Origin: Vibrio owensii CAIM 1854 = LMG 25443
GTDB taxonomy: Bacteria > Pseudomonadota > Gammaproteobacteria > Enterobacterales > Vibrionaceae
Reading direction: 5' to 3'
DNA length: 64,000 nucleotides
Assembly (NCBI RefSeq): GCF_000817815.1
Contig: NZ_JPRD01000008.1
Coordinates: forward strand, 124,001 to 188,000
This document shows, piece after piece, positions 45,981 to 54,814 of this stretch (its first letter is position 1; each line of letters begins with the position of its first letter). The position numbers were made by a program, and so were the translations under genes. The notes beneath the pieces were generated by a model. That model did no database searches. It was not told where the DNA came from and saw only the letters and a program-made list of their open reading frames with translations.

Positions 45981-47486
45981 ATGATGGTAATACCAGAAAA
46001 CAGCAGCATCGTTATTTTTGGTGCTTCAGGCGACCTTACATACCGTAAGTTAATTCCTGCTCTATACCACCTCTATGCGAACAAACAGCTTCCAGAGAAT
46101 TTTGCCATTCTTGGCGTAAGTCGTACTAAATACAGCGACGATTCTTACCGCGAAAAGCTGAAAAAATCGCTTCAGGAAATGGAGAAAACTGAGCCAGAAA
46201 CGCTTAATGCATTTATCAACCACCTGCATTACCAAGCAATCAATACTTCTGACACACAAGATTACAGCAAGTTGGCGACTCGTTTAGACCAACTGGCAGA
46301 CGAATACCAATTCGAACAACGTAATACGCTTTTCTATCTTGCGACGCCACCAAGCCTTTACAGCGTGATCCCTGCAAGCCTTGCAGCACACGGTCTGAAC
46401 AACGAGGAAGATGGTTGGAAACGTCTGATCATCGAGAAACCTTTTGGTTACGATCTTGAATCAGCGCGTACGTTGGACAAAGAAATCCACGAGCACTTCC
46501 AAGAGCATCAAATCTACCGTATCGACCACTACCTAGGTAAAGAAACGGTTCAAAACCTTCTTGTACTTCGTTTCTCTAACGCTATGTTTGAGCCATTGTG
46601 GAACCGTAACTTCATTGATTACGTGGAAATCACAGGCGCAGAATTCTTAGGCGTAGAAGAACGTGGCGGTTACTACGATGGTTCAGGTGCGGTGCGCGAC
46701 ATGTTCCAAAACCACTTGCTACAAGTACTAGCAATGGTTGGTATGGAACCACCTGCACAAATCAATGCTGACGCGATGCGTGATGAAGTCGTGAAAGTGC
46801 TTCAGTGTCTTAAACCACTGGATGAAGACGCACTTCGCAACGACCTTGTATTGGGTCAGTACACGGCGTCTGAAGTTCGTGGTCAACAACTTCCAGGTTA
46901 CCGTGAAGAGAACGGCGTAGCAGACGATTCTCGTACTGAGACTTACATCGGCCTGAAAGCTTACATCAATAACTGGCGTTGGAATGGCGTGCCTTTCTAC
47001 GTTCGTACAGGTAAGCGTCTACCGACTCGCGTTACTGAGGTGGTTATCCACTTTAAACAGACACCACACCCAGTGTTTGGTCAAAACGCACCAGAGAACA
47101 AACTGATTATTCGTATTCAGCCAGACGAAGGCATCCAAATGAGCTTTGGTCTGAAAGAGCCGGGTGCAGGCTTTAAAGCGAAGGAAGTGAAAATGAACTT
47201 CCACTACGCTGATCTGCAAGAAACCCAAATGCTAACTGCTTATGAGCGTCTACTTCTTGATGCCCTAAACGGTGATGCAACGCTATTTGCTCGTAGCGAT
47301 GCGGTTGAAGCGTGTTGGAAATACGTGCAACCAATTCTAGATTTCAAGCAAGACCCACAAGCGCTATTCGGATACGCATGTGGTACATGGGGACCAAAAG
47401 AAGCGGACGACTTGCTACAACGAGCTAACCGCGCATGGCGCTTCCCTTGTAAAAACCTAACAGATACGGACTACTGCGAACTATGA
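45981..47486 (+). CDS. zwf: Glucose-6-phosphate 1-dehydrogenase
   Basis: First enzyme of the oxidative pentose phosphate pathway; makes 6-phosphogluconolactone and NADPH in the cytoplasm. The 501-residue length is normal. The NADP-binding start [22 protein letters not shown] (about 9-30) and the active-site motif [13 protein letters not shown] (about 177-189) are both clear. The start could be either of the two tandem ATGs (45981 or 45984). pgl and gnd follow directly (4-base overlap, then a 40-base gap), so the three act as one pathway operon. Confidence 0.97.
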   Translation: MMVIPENSSIVIFGASGDLTYRKLIPALYHLYANKQLPENFAILGVSRTKYSDDSYREKLKKSLQEMEKTEPETLNAFINHLHYQAINTSDTQDYSKLATRLDQLADEYQFEQRNTLFYLATPPSLYSVIPASLAAHGLNNEEDGWKRLIIEKPFGYDLESARTLDKEIHEHFQEHQIYRIDHYLGKETVQNLLVLRFSNAMFEPLWNRNFIDYVEITGAEFLGVEERGGYYDGSGAVRDMFQNHLLQVLAMVGMEPPAQINADAMRDEVVKVLQCLKPLDEDALRNDLVLGQYTASEVRGQQLPGYREENGVADDSRTETYIGLKAYINNWRWNGVPFYVRTGKRLPTRVTEVVIHFKQTPHPVFGQNAPENKLIIRIQPDEGIQMSFGLKEPGAGFKAKEVKMNFHYADLQETQMLTAYERLLLDALNGDATLFARSDAVEACWKYVQPILDFKQDPQALFGYACGTWGPKEADDLLQRANRAWRFPCKNLTDTDYCEL

Positions 47487-48199
47487 TCAACCATAAGATC
47501 TACCAAACAGCAGAGCAGGTAGTAGAAAGCCTTGCTAACGACATGAAAGCGTTTAGCGAAATGGGCCGACCTGTTCACATCTCTCTTTCTGGCGGCAGCA
47601 CACCTAAAATGCTGTTTAAGCTATTGGCAACAGAAGCTTACGCGACGTCAATTCAGTGGCAAAACCTGCACTTCTGGTGGGGTGATGAGCGCTGTGTTGC
47701 TCCTGATGATGCAGAAAGCAACTACGGTGAAGCAAATACGCTACTATTTAGCCAAGTAAGCATTCCTGCTGAGAACATCCACCGCATTCGTGGTGAAGAC
47801 GAGCCAGAAGTTGAAGCACAACGCTTTGCGAAAGAGATGGCAGAAGTGATTCCAACTGAAAATGGCACTCCTGTGTTTGATTGGATCTTACTTGGTGTTG
47901 GCGCAGACGGTCATACCGCATCGCTGTTCCCAGGTCAGACAAACTACGATGATGAGAACCTATCAGTATTGGCGTCTCATCCTGAGTCTGGTCAGATTCG
48001 TGTATCGAAAACGGCACGTGTACTAGAAGCAGCGAAGCGCATCAGTTACTTGGTACTTGGCGCTGGTAAAGCAGACATTATCGAAGAGATTAACAGCTCA
48101 CCAGCACGCGTACTTCCATATCCGGCAGCGAAGATCCAAGCGAAAGCGGGTCTGACGGAATGGTATTTAGATTTAGACGCAGCGGCAAAAATCGCTTAA
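47483..48199 (+). CDS. pgl: 6-phosphogluconolactonase
   Basis: Hydrolyses 6-phosphogluconolactone to 6-phosphogluconate. The 238-residue DevB/SOL-type protein shows [17 protein letters not shown] (about 32-48), [18 protein letters not shown] (about 66-83) and [15 protein letters not shown] (about 134-148), all family signatures. It overlaps zwf by four bases, a sign of translational coupling, and lies 40 bases before gnd. Confidence 0.96.
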   Translation: MINHKIYQTAEQVVESLANDMKAFSEMGRPVHISLSGGSTPKMLFKLLATEAYATSIQWQNLHFWWGDERCVAPDDAESNYGEANTLLFSQVSIPAENIHRIRGEDEPEVEAQRFAKEMAEVIPTENGTPVFDWILLGVGADGHTASLFPGQTNYDDENLSVLASHPESGQIRVSKTARVLEAAKRISYLVLGAGKADIIEEINSSPARVLPYPAAKIQAKAGLTEWYLDLDAAAKIA

Positions 48200-48239
48200 T
48201 GCGGCCGCTGGTCGAATAAAAGACAATTGGAGAGAAACA

Positions 48240-49688
48240 ATGAAAGGTGATATCGGTGTAATCGGCCTTGCTGTAATGGGTCAAAACCTTATCCTAAACA
48301 TGAACGACCACGGCTTTAAAGTTGTGGCTCACAACCGTACTGCTGCTAAAGTAGACGAGTTCCTGGAAGGTCCAGCGAAAGGCACAAACATCATCGGTGC
48401 ATACTCTCTAGAAGAACTAGTAGAGAAGCTAGAAACACCACGTAAAGTGATGCTTATGGTTCGTGCAGGTGACGTTGTTGACACGTTCATTGACAACCTA
48501 ATTCCGCTTCTAGACGAAGGCGACATCATCATCGACGGTGGTAACACTAACTACCCAGATACAAACCGTCGCGTAGCACATTGCCGTGAGAAAGGCATTC
48601 ACTTCATCGGTACTGGTGTATCTGGTGGTGAAGAAGGTGCACGTTTTGGTCCTTCAATCATGCCTGGCGGTGCGGCTGAAGCTTGGGAAGCGGTTAAGCC
48701 AATCTTCCAAGGTATCTCTGCAAAAACTGACGCTGGCGAGCCATGTTGTGACTGGGTTGGTAACGACGGTGCTGGTCACTTCGTTAAGATGGTACACAAC
48801 GGCATCGAATACGGCGACATGCAGCTTATCACTGAAGCTTACCAGTTCATGAAAGACGGTCTTGGTATGTCTGCAGACGAGATGCAAGCAGTATTCGCTG
48901 ACTGGAACAAGACTGAACTAGACAGCTACCTTGTTGAAATCACGGCTGACATCCTTGGCTACAAAGATGAAGACGGTGAGCCTCTAGTTGAGAAGATCCT
49001 AGACACAGCAGGCCAAAAAGGTACTGGTAAATGGACTGGTATCAACGCACTAGACCTAGGTATTCCACTAACGCTTATCTCTGAGTCTGTATTCTCTCGT
49101 TGTCTATCTGCACTGAAAGACCAACGTGTTGAAGCTGAGTCTCTATTCGGTAAGACAATCACTCCAGTTGAAGGCGACAAGCAAGAGTGGGTTGATGCAC
49201 TACGTCAAGCGCTACTAGCTTCTAAGATCATCTCTTACGCTCAAGGCTTCATGCTAATGCGCGAAGCGTCTAACGAGAACGGTTGGGACCTAAACTACGG
49301 TAACGTAGCTCTAATGTGGCGTGGTGGTTGTATCATCCGTTCTGCGTTCCTAGGCAACATCCGTGATGCGTACGAAGCGAACCCAGATATCGCATTCCTA
49401 GGTTCTGATGAGTACTTCAAAAACATCCTACAAGGCAGCCTAGCAGCATGGCGTAAAGTAGCAGCGAAATCTCTAGAGTCTGGCATCCCAATGCCATGTA
49501 CGATTTCTGCGCTATCTTTCCTAGACGGTTACACAACAGCTCGTCTACCAGCAAACCTGCTTCAAGCTCAACGTGACTACTTCGGTGCTCACACTTACGA
49601 GCGTATCGACCGTCCACGTGGTGAATTCTTCCACACTAACTGGACTGGTACAGGCGGCGACACAGCGTCTACAACTTACGACGTTTAA
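48240..49688 (+). CDS. gnd: 6-phosphogluconate dehydrogenase (decarboxylating)
   Basis: Third enzyme of the pathway; makes ribulose-5-phosphate, CO2 and NADPH. The 482-residue length is usual. The N-terminal GVIGLAVMGQNLILNMNDHG (about 5-24) is the NADP-binding loop, and the active-site segment FVKMVHNGIEYGDMQLI (about 181-197) holds the catalytic lysine. GGAGAG precedes the ATG. Codon use is strongly biased, as expected for a highly expressed gene. Terminator at 49716. Confidence 0.97.
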   Translation: MKGDIGVIGLAVMGQNLILNMNDHGFKVVAHNRTAAKVDEFLEGPAKGTNIIGAYSLEELVEKLETPRKVMLMVRAGDVVDTFIDNLIPLLDEGDIIIDGGNTNYPDTNRRVAHCREKGIHFIGTGVSGGEEGARFGPSIMPGGAAEAWEAVKPIFQGISAKTDAGEPCCDWVGNDGAGHFVKMVHNGIEYGDMQLITEAYQFMKDGLGMSADEMQAVFADWNKTELDSYLVEITADILGYKDEDGEPLVEKILDTAGQKGTGKWTGINALDLGIPLTLISESVFSRCLSALKDQRVEAESLFGKTITPVEGDKQEWVDALRQALLASKIISYAQGFMLMREASNENGWDLNYGNVALMWRGGCIIRSAFLGNIRDAYEANPDIAFLGSDEYFKNILQGSLAAWRKVAAKSLESGIPMPCTISALSFLDGYTTARLPANLLQAQRDYFGAHTYERIDRPRGEFFHTNWTGTGGDTASTTYDV

Positions 49689-49715
49689 TCCCCGGTCAGT
49701 AAGCTGATCAAAGCA

Positions 49716-49745
49716 AAAGGATGCCCAAGTGGCATCCTTTTTTAT
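49716..49745 (+). terminator. Rho-independent terminator after gnd
   Basis: AAAGGATGCC / GGCATCCTTT stem with a CAAGT loop and TTT run. Confidence 0.88.
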
Positions 49746-49797
49746 TACCTGCAATTCGTGAGAGAGATACTACTAAAACTAACAGTTTCACAATGGT

Positions 49798-50730
49798 TTG
49801 AAGTCAAACGCAGTTCTCACAAATGGAGAAGAACCTTTCAGCACTCTCCTTAAAATACTTCTCAACATCAGGTTTGGGAATAAGAGTATGGCAAGCGATA
49901 GATTTCAGTGTTTGAGCAAGAGAAACAAAAGTCAAAGAGATCAATGTCTAAAGTCTTTAGACATGCATGAAGTAGATATTTATGTACTAGACCAAAAGGG
50001 ACTCGTCGATCTTTGGTTATTTGAAAAGAAAATGAAAGGGTTAAATGAACAGCAAATAACCGACTTAATAACGGGAATGGAGTTGGTAGAGGTTATCAGT
50101 GCAAAGGGAAGTTTAATACATGACTTATCTGCGTTTTATCTCTTAGCTGAGGACCTTAAGAAAGGTGGTTCAATACTAGGGAAGTATGAAATCACAAAGA
50201 AGGGAGCACAAAGTTATATTAGTTTTTCTGGCAACCATAAATTACGTAGTATTATCAAACAGTCAAGGTATTTATCCTCGAATGCAAAGATGCTGGCTTT
50301 GGGGATAGGAAAACTTGGCTTAAAGGCTGCTGCAAAAGGTGGTGTGATCTTAACGGTTATTTATTCTGTGCCTTTCAGAACACTAGAACTTGCTCTCAAA
50401 AAAGACTACTTACTGTCTAACTGGGTTGTAAATGTTTCAACTGATATTGTAATAGCCGCTATTTCTGGAGTACTGGGCTATTTCGCTGGTGTAATGATTT
50501 CTGCTGTGACAACTACGGTATTAGTGCCAATAGGATTCGGTATCGCTGTCGCAGCAATCTTCGGATTATTTTTAGAGTATTTGGAGGGCGAATACCTAGT
50601 TAAAAAGAGACTGATCGCTCAGTTAAACAGTTTTGTTGAGGCTCAAGTAAAACATGAAAGCGATATGAAGATTCAAAGATATAAATCAGCTCGAGCTATG
50701 AATCAGTTTCTAAGGTTTAACAATGGATGA
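49798..50730 (+). CDS. Putative membrane-inserting toxin (YafU-like C-terminus)
   Basis: A 310-residue protein, start uncertain: TTG at 49798 (no clear ribosome site) or ATG at 49888. The first 140 residues are soluble, mostly helical, with SGNHKLRSIIKQSRYLSSNAK at about 143-163. After this come two long hydrophobic stretches (about 172-198 and 213-262, GGVILTVIYSVPFR and IVIAAISGVLGYFAGVMIS with VTTTVLVPIGFGIAVAAIFGLFLEYL). The last 100 residues recall E. coli YafU and related antibacterial toxin tails. The next gene encodes a small membrane protein overlapping by eight bases, as in toxin-immunity pairs. An ordinary membrane protein is the main alternative. Confidence 0.5.
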   Translation: MKSNAVLTNGEEPFSTLLKILLNIRFGNKSMASDRFQCLSKRNKSQRDQCLKSLDMHEVDIYVLDQKGLVDLWLFEKKMKGLNEQQITDLITGMELVEVISAKGSLIHDLSAFYLLAEDLKKGGSILGKYEITKKGAQSYISFSGNHKLRSIIKQSRYLSSNAKMLALGIGKLGLKAAAKGGVILTVIYSVPFRTLELALKKDYLLSNWVVNVSTDIVIAAISGVLGYFAGVMISAVTTTVLVPIGFGIAVAAIFGLFLEYLEGEYLVKKRLIAQLNSFVEAQVKHESDMKIQRYKSARAMNQFLRFNNG

Positions 50731-51256
50731 TACGCCAAGCATAAAAAAAGTTAGCCTGGTCGCTCTTGTTATCAGCTTGATTACCTGTGGCATTGCTTTT
50801 ACGTTGCTCAGTGATCATTTCGAATCTCTAAGCTTACAGGTTCAATTAGCTAAGCAATATCAAATAATCTACATTAATACGCGCTATGTAATCGTTATTG
50901 GCGCTAGTATCACTATTCTTGTAAGTTGTGTTTATGCCATATACAAAGCAAAGATAGGCAAAGCCGTGTCGACGGCATTAAGTCGTTCGCTTGAAGTTAT
51001 GTTGTTGTCAGCAATAGCTCTAGCGTGGCCCGCTTCTCTTATAGAGCAAGAAAGATTAATTTCACTCGCGACAGGTCAAGGCTACTATGAATGCCCGTTA
51101 TTTTCTTTAGCATCGAGTAAGCCGAGCATTGAGGTAATGGTCAGAGAGCCTGAGTTATGTCGAGATGAGACGATGTTGACTATGACCGAAGACGGCAACT
51201 TATATCAACTTGATGAAATAAATGCTTATCTGAAGTCTAGGAGCATTGTTCATTAG
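50723..51256 (+). CDS. Small membrane protein, candidate immunity protein
   Basis: A 177-residue protein with about three spans (near 10-28, 55-75 and 90-108) and a soluble C-terminus with two cysteines. Its ATG lies inside the stop region of the gene before it (eight-base overlap). That coupling and the membrane nature fit an immunity protein that blocks the toxin in the membrane; no family is recognised. Terminator follows. Confidence 0.5.
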   Translation: MDDTPSIKKVSLVALVISLITCGIAFTLLSDHFESLSLQVQLAKQYQIIYINTRYVIVIGASITILVSCVYAIYKAKIGKAVSTALSRSLEVMLLSAIALAWPASLIEQERLISLATGQGYYECPLFSLASSKPSIEVMVREPELCRDETMLTMTEDGNLYQLDEINAYLKSRSIVH

Positions 51257-51261
51257 TACTC

Positions 51262-51284
51262 AAAGAGCGCCTAAGCGCTCTTTT
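51262..51284. terminator. Terminator between convergent genes
   Basis: AAAGAGCGC / GCGCTCTTT stem with a CTAA loop and T-run. It also covers the last codons of the minus-strand gene at 51271. Confidence 0.8.
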
Positions 51285-51477
51285 CTTTTACATTGCCTTT
51301 TGGGTGATGGCCGAATCTGTCATTCAAGTAGAGCAATCCACTGACGAAAAGTGCCACAACGGAAACCGTAAAGAGGGCATACATACTTAATACCCAAGCG
51401 AATGTGGCTGTCAGAAAGGCAATGAAGGAAAACATTCTGCTGAATGACATTACATGACCTAATTTTTTACTTTTCAT
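51271..51477 (-). CDS. Small membrane protein
   Basis: A 68-residue protein with GGGAGGC before its ATG. Two adjacent hydrophobic stretches (MFSFIAFLTATFAWVLSMYA and FTVSVVALFVSGLLYL) form a probable helical hairpin; the C-terminus is basic (GHHPKGNVKEKSA). Function unknown; convergent with the toxin-like pair. The gap to 51748 has no gene. Confidence 0.6.
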   Translation of the reverse strand: MKSKKLGHVMSFSRMFSFIAFLTATFAWVLSMYALFTVSVVALFVSGLLYLNDRFGHHPKGNVKEKSA

Positions 51478-51748
51478 AACGCCTCCCAGAGCTTAGTGGG
51501 TAGAGCCAGAGTACTTTCACTCCGCATTTGTATTGTCTCTTTTTTGCTCAGAAGATACCCAAAAAGTAGGCTAAATATTTCTCAAAAAAGATTAAATATT
51601 GACCTGGTAGACAGTTTTTAATAGCCAATTGTTGTGAGTTTCATTGCATAGCATTTTGGACAGCATTTTTGATTCTGTTGAGCGTCAAAAATGATTTTTA
51701 TCTTTGACTAAAGTAAATGCATCCCAACTGAAAACGCAGGAAACTCTT

Positions 51749-53269
51749 ATGTTAAAGACTCAACTTAAACGTGTCGCATTGATTACCAGCCTATTGGTTT
51801 CATCATCAGTGATGGCAAGCTCTGGCGCTTACAACACTGACATTCCATCAAGCATCATGACACCTGATAAGGTTGAAACCAGCATTGGTACTCTGAATTT
51901 CAAGGATGGCGTGCCAAGCCAACAAACCATGGATACGCTGTACGACAATCTCGATACCATGCGTGCGACAGAAGTGTTTATGAACGCGATTCCTATGGCC
52001 TCTATGGAAGCACTGAGAGTCGGGCATGAGAAGATGAGTCTAACCAGTTCAAATCAGGTGATGCTGTTTGATGATCTGATGGACTCAAACCCGCTATTTT
52101 TAACGGGTAACACAGACACGGTTTACGCATCGGCGTTTCTTGATTTAGAACGTGATGGTCCAACGGTTGTGGAAATCCCGCCGGGCATGGGGCCAACCAC
52201 AGTCAATGATGCTTTCTTCCGTTTCGTGACCGATATGGGCGTTGTAGGCCCAGATAAAGGTAAGGGTGGCAAATACCTCATCTTGCCACCAAATTACGAT
52301 GGTCCAGTACCTGAGGGTTACCATGTCTCCCAATCGACAAGTTATACCAACTGGTTTATTGCGCGTGGCTTCCTGAAAGATGGTAAGACGGATGCCGCGG
52401 TTAACTCATACCACACAGGTTTGAAGATTTACCCACTGGCGAAGAAAGGCGAACAACCGAAGATGGAATTCATCTCTGGTAGTGGTAAGTCTTTCAATAC
52501 TATCCATGCGAACGACGACCATTTCTATGATGAAATCAAAACGGTGATCGACAAAGAGCCGATTGAATTCATCGACCCAGAAATGCGTGGTTTGATTGCG
52601 ACCATCGGTATTCAGAAGGGCAAACCATTTGCACCGGATGCTCGCATGCAAAAGATCCTTGAAGATGGTGCTGCTATTGGTAATGCAACGGCACGTGCTC
52701 TGATGTTTAACCCACGCACCGAGAATGCATATATTTGGAACGACCGTAACTGGAAGACCGCATTTATTGGCAACGACTACCAGTGGTTAATTGAAGAAGG
52801 TAACGGTGGACGAAACTTAGACGCACGTACCTATTTCTTCTACATGGCAACGGTTAACACGCCTGCAATGGCATTGAAGATGGTTGGTAAAGGATCGAAA
52901 TACGCGATTGTCGATAAGTCTGCACAAGGCGAGTACTTTGATGGCGGCAAGAATTACAAGCTGACGATTCCAGCCAATGTGCCAGCGAAGAACTTCTGGT
53001 CTGTGGTGGCTTACGATACGCAAACACGTTCGGAGCTACAAACGAGCCAACCGTTCCCAAGTAAGAACGACAAACGTGATGAGATGATTGCTAACTCAGA
53101 TGGCTCGATAGATTTGTACTTTGGCCCGAAAGCACCAAAAGGCAAAGAAGCAAACTGGATTCAAACCGTACCCAATAAAGGTTGGTTCACCATCTTGCGT
53201 GTATATGGTCCACTAGAACCTTGGTACGACGGTACTTGGAAGCCAAGTGATATCACTGAGGTTAAATAA
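51749..53269 (+). CDS. DUF1254/DUF1214-domain exported protein
   Basis: A periplasmic protein of 506 residues when started at 51749; the upstream TTG was rejected because this ATG has AGGAA before it and begins a clean signal peptide (MLKTQLKRVALITSLLVSSSVMAS). An N-terminal DUF1254 domain (about 40-170, with ALRVG, GNTDTVYASAFLDLERDGPTVVEIPPG) is followed by DUF1214 (about 375-480). Members are thought to have a jelly-roll-like fold; biochemical role is unknown. Alone; followed by a terminator and a convergent LysR gene. Confidence 0.85.
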   Translation: MLKTQLKRVALITSLLVSSSVMASSGAYNTDIPSSIMTPDKVETSIGTLNFKDGVPSQQTMDTLYDNLDTMRATEVFMNAIPMASMEALRVGHEKMSLTSSNQVMLFDDLMDSNPLFLTGNTDTVYASAFLDLERDGPTVVEIPPGMGPTTVNDAFFRFVTDMGVVGPDKGKGGKYLILPPNYDGPVPEGYHVSQSTSYTNWFIARGFLKDGKTDAAVNSYHTGLKIYPLAKKGEQPKMEFISGSGKSFNTIHANDDHFYDEIKTVIDKEPIEFIDPEMRGLIATIGIQKGKPFAPDARMQKILEDGAAIGNATARALMFNPRTENAYIWNDRNWKTAFIGNDYQWLIEEGNGGRNLDARTYFFYMATVNTPAMALKMVGKGSKYAIVDKSAQGEYFDGGKNYKLTIPANVPAKNFWSVVAYDTQTRSELQTSQPFPSKNDKRDEMIANSDGSIDLYFGPKAPKGKEANWIQTVPNKGWFTILRVYGPLEPWYDGTWKPSDITEVK

Positions 53270-53302
53270 GATAAGAGCTTAAGTCCTAGAAGCTGAAGAA
53301 GT

Positions 53303-53333
53303 AAGCCGACCTGTTTATTGGTCGGCTTTTTTG
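53303..53333 (+). terminator. Terminator after the DUF1254 gene
   Basis: AAGCCGACC / GGTCGGCTT stem with a TTTTTT run. Confidence 0.85.
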
Positions 53334-53368
53334 TATTCGTTGACGATGTGGCAATTGAATTTAGTGGT

Positions 53369-54271
53369 TTATCTAAGTGCTTGTTTAATAAATACTTCTA
53401 CTTGCGCGATGATTGGATGTTGGTAGAAGGCACGATGGTACTGAATGCCAACGTCAAACATCATGGGTTTACCTTCCAATTTCAAAGGCAATCGACGAAT
53501 GCCTGCGGGTAGCTCTTGGTCATCGATATACATTCCAACAAATACATACGGGCTGACTTTGACACAATTTAGCGCAGCACTCATGGAGGAGACCGTCAGT
53601 TTTTGTTCTAGATTCACGCCAGTCAACTTACGCATTCGCTCGTAATAAGCGCTCACATCGAGCGATCCCATTGAGACGCGCACAGTATCTAGGTTCTCCA
53701 TATCGCTCAGCTCAATTTCTTGTTGTTGACTGAGTGGGTGTTGATCATTGACGTAAGCGAAAATCGGCACTGAGCTGACTTTGCGTTCTACCATCCTTTC
53801 ATTGAGTTCATTCGGAAAACCACCAATACCAATCGCGACAGCACCACGTTTGGGGTTTTCTATGCTTTCAATCGACCAATCAATAAAGGCGATCTTAGGC
53901 TTTTGCTCTTCTGTTGTGAGGGCGGTGACCAAAGGAATCGTCAACATGGCAGAAAGAGGATTGATAATGCTGAATAGGTATTCGTTCGCATGCTGATTCG
54001 CATTGTAGCTTTGTGCCATTTGCGGTATCTGCTCAAGTTGTTCTAACGGCTCGCTTATGGCTTCACATAGCTGCTGGCAAAGGAGAGTGGGGGTGTAGAA
54101 TCCTTTCTCTGCATTGAACAGTTCGTTATCAAATCGCTGGCGACATTCGGCGAGCTGTCGAGTAAAAGTCGCTTTGCTGATGTCGAGGGTGTGACACACT
54201 TTTGCCTGCGTTTTCTGCTGGCTGAGCAGATAAAGAAAGCGATACAAATTTAAATCAATGGTATTTTTCAC
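53369..54271 (-). CDS. LysR-family transcriptional regulator
   Basis: A 300-residue regulator with an N-terminal HTH (about 5-62, NLYRFLYLLSQQKTQAKVCHTLDISKATFTRQLAE) that is less canonical than usual. The C-terminal effector domain follows from about 90. It is convergent with the DUF1254 gene. No obvious divergent target: the region 54272-54613 (342 bp) holds nothing I can support and leads into a small ORF. Confidence 0.75.
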   Translation of the reverse strand: MKNTIDLNLYRFLYLLSQQKTQAKVCHTLDISKATFTRQLAECRQRFDNELFNAEKGFYTPTLLCQQLCEAISEPLEQLEQIPQMAQSYNANQHANEYLFSIINPLSAMLTIPLVTALTTEEQKPKIAFIDWSIESIENPKRGAVAIGIGGFPNELNERMVERKVSSVPIFAYVNDQHPLSQQQEIELSDMENLDTVRVSMGSLDVSAYYERMRKLTGVNLEQKLTVSSMSAALNCVKVSPYVFVGMYIDDQELPAGIRRLPLKLEGKPMMFDVGIQYHRAFYQHPIIAQVEVFIKQALR

Positions 54272-54613
54272 GAAGTAAGCGCCTCAAAACATTGAGCTTT
54301 AAGTATCAACGCCTCTCATCCTCTGTTCCAATAAAATCTGCATCATTTTTTTCTTTTGTGACATAGAGTTAGCTCGTAAGGGTATGGTGTATCAATACTG
54401 ATATCGAAACTAAGATTACGTAAAAGATGAAAAACAGTGTTAGGTAAGCCCTTGATCTCCTCCTATAATTAGCTTGCATATGGAGGATGTTTAGTAGACA
54501 AACATACTCTATTTTTTGAAACCTACAACAAGGAACCGGCATAAGTCGTTTTTGCTGGTGTTGTTTACATTTACCAAGAAGGTGATTTAACACTATTAAT
54601 TGAGGTTCTTACG

Positions 54614-54751
54614 ATGACTCTTAACAAGTACTTTGTTTTCATTCCGGCAGATATGGATCAGGAAACGCACAAGGAACAGAAAGTGAATTCTGAAACGGAA
54701 ACTCAACGTCAGGCATTAGTAAAACAGGCGCAGCAAGAAGGCGGACTGTAA
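54614..54751 (+). CDS. Small protein of 45 residues
   Basis: MTLNKYFVFIPADMDQETHK begins a short hydrophilic protein, rich in Q and E, ending in QQEGGL. GAGG stands 9-12 bases before the ATG, and a good terminator follows, so it looks like a real transcription unit. No family is recognised. It lies between two minus-strand regulators. Confidence 0.55.
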   Translation: MTLNKYFVFIPADMDQETHKEQKVNSETETQRQALVKQAQQEGGL

Positions 54752-54770
54752 GGCTAGGTTTCAAAATAAG

Positions 54771-54799
54771 AAGAGCACCCAAAGAGGTGCTCTTTTTTT
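54771..54799. terminator. Bidirectional terminator between the small ORF and the sigma-54 regulator
   Basis: AAGAGCACC / GGTGCTCTT stem with a T-run of seven. Confidence 0.85.
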
Positions 54800-54814
54800 A
54801 TCTCTTACATTTCA

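Noticed and set aside
54369..54593. Minus-strand ORF of 74 residues
   Set aside because: No ribosome site and atypical composition; it lies in an intergenic region next to the small plus-strand gene.
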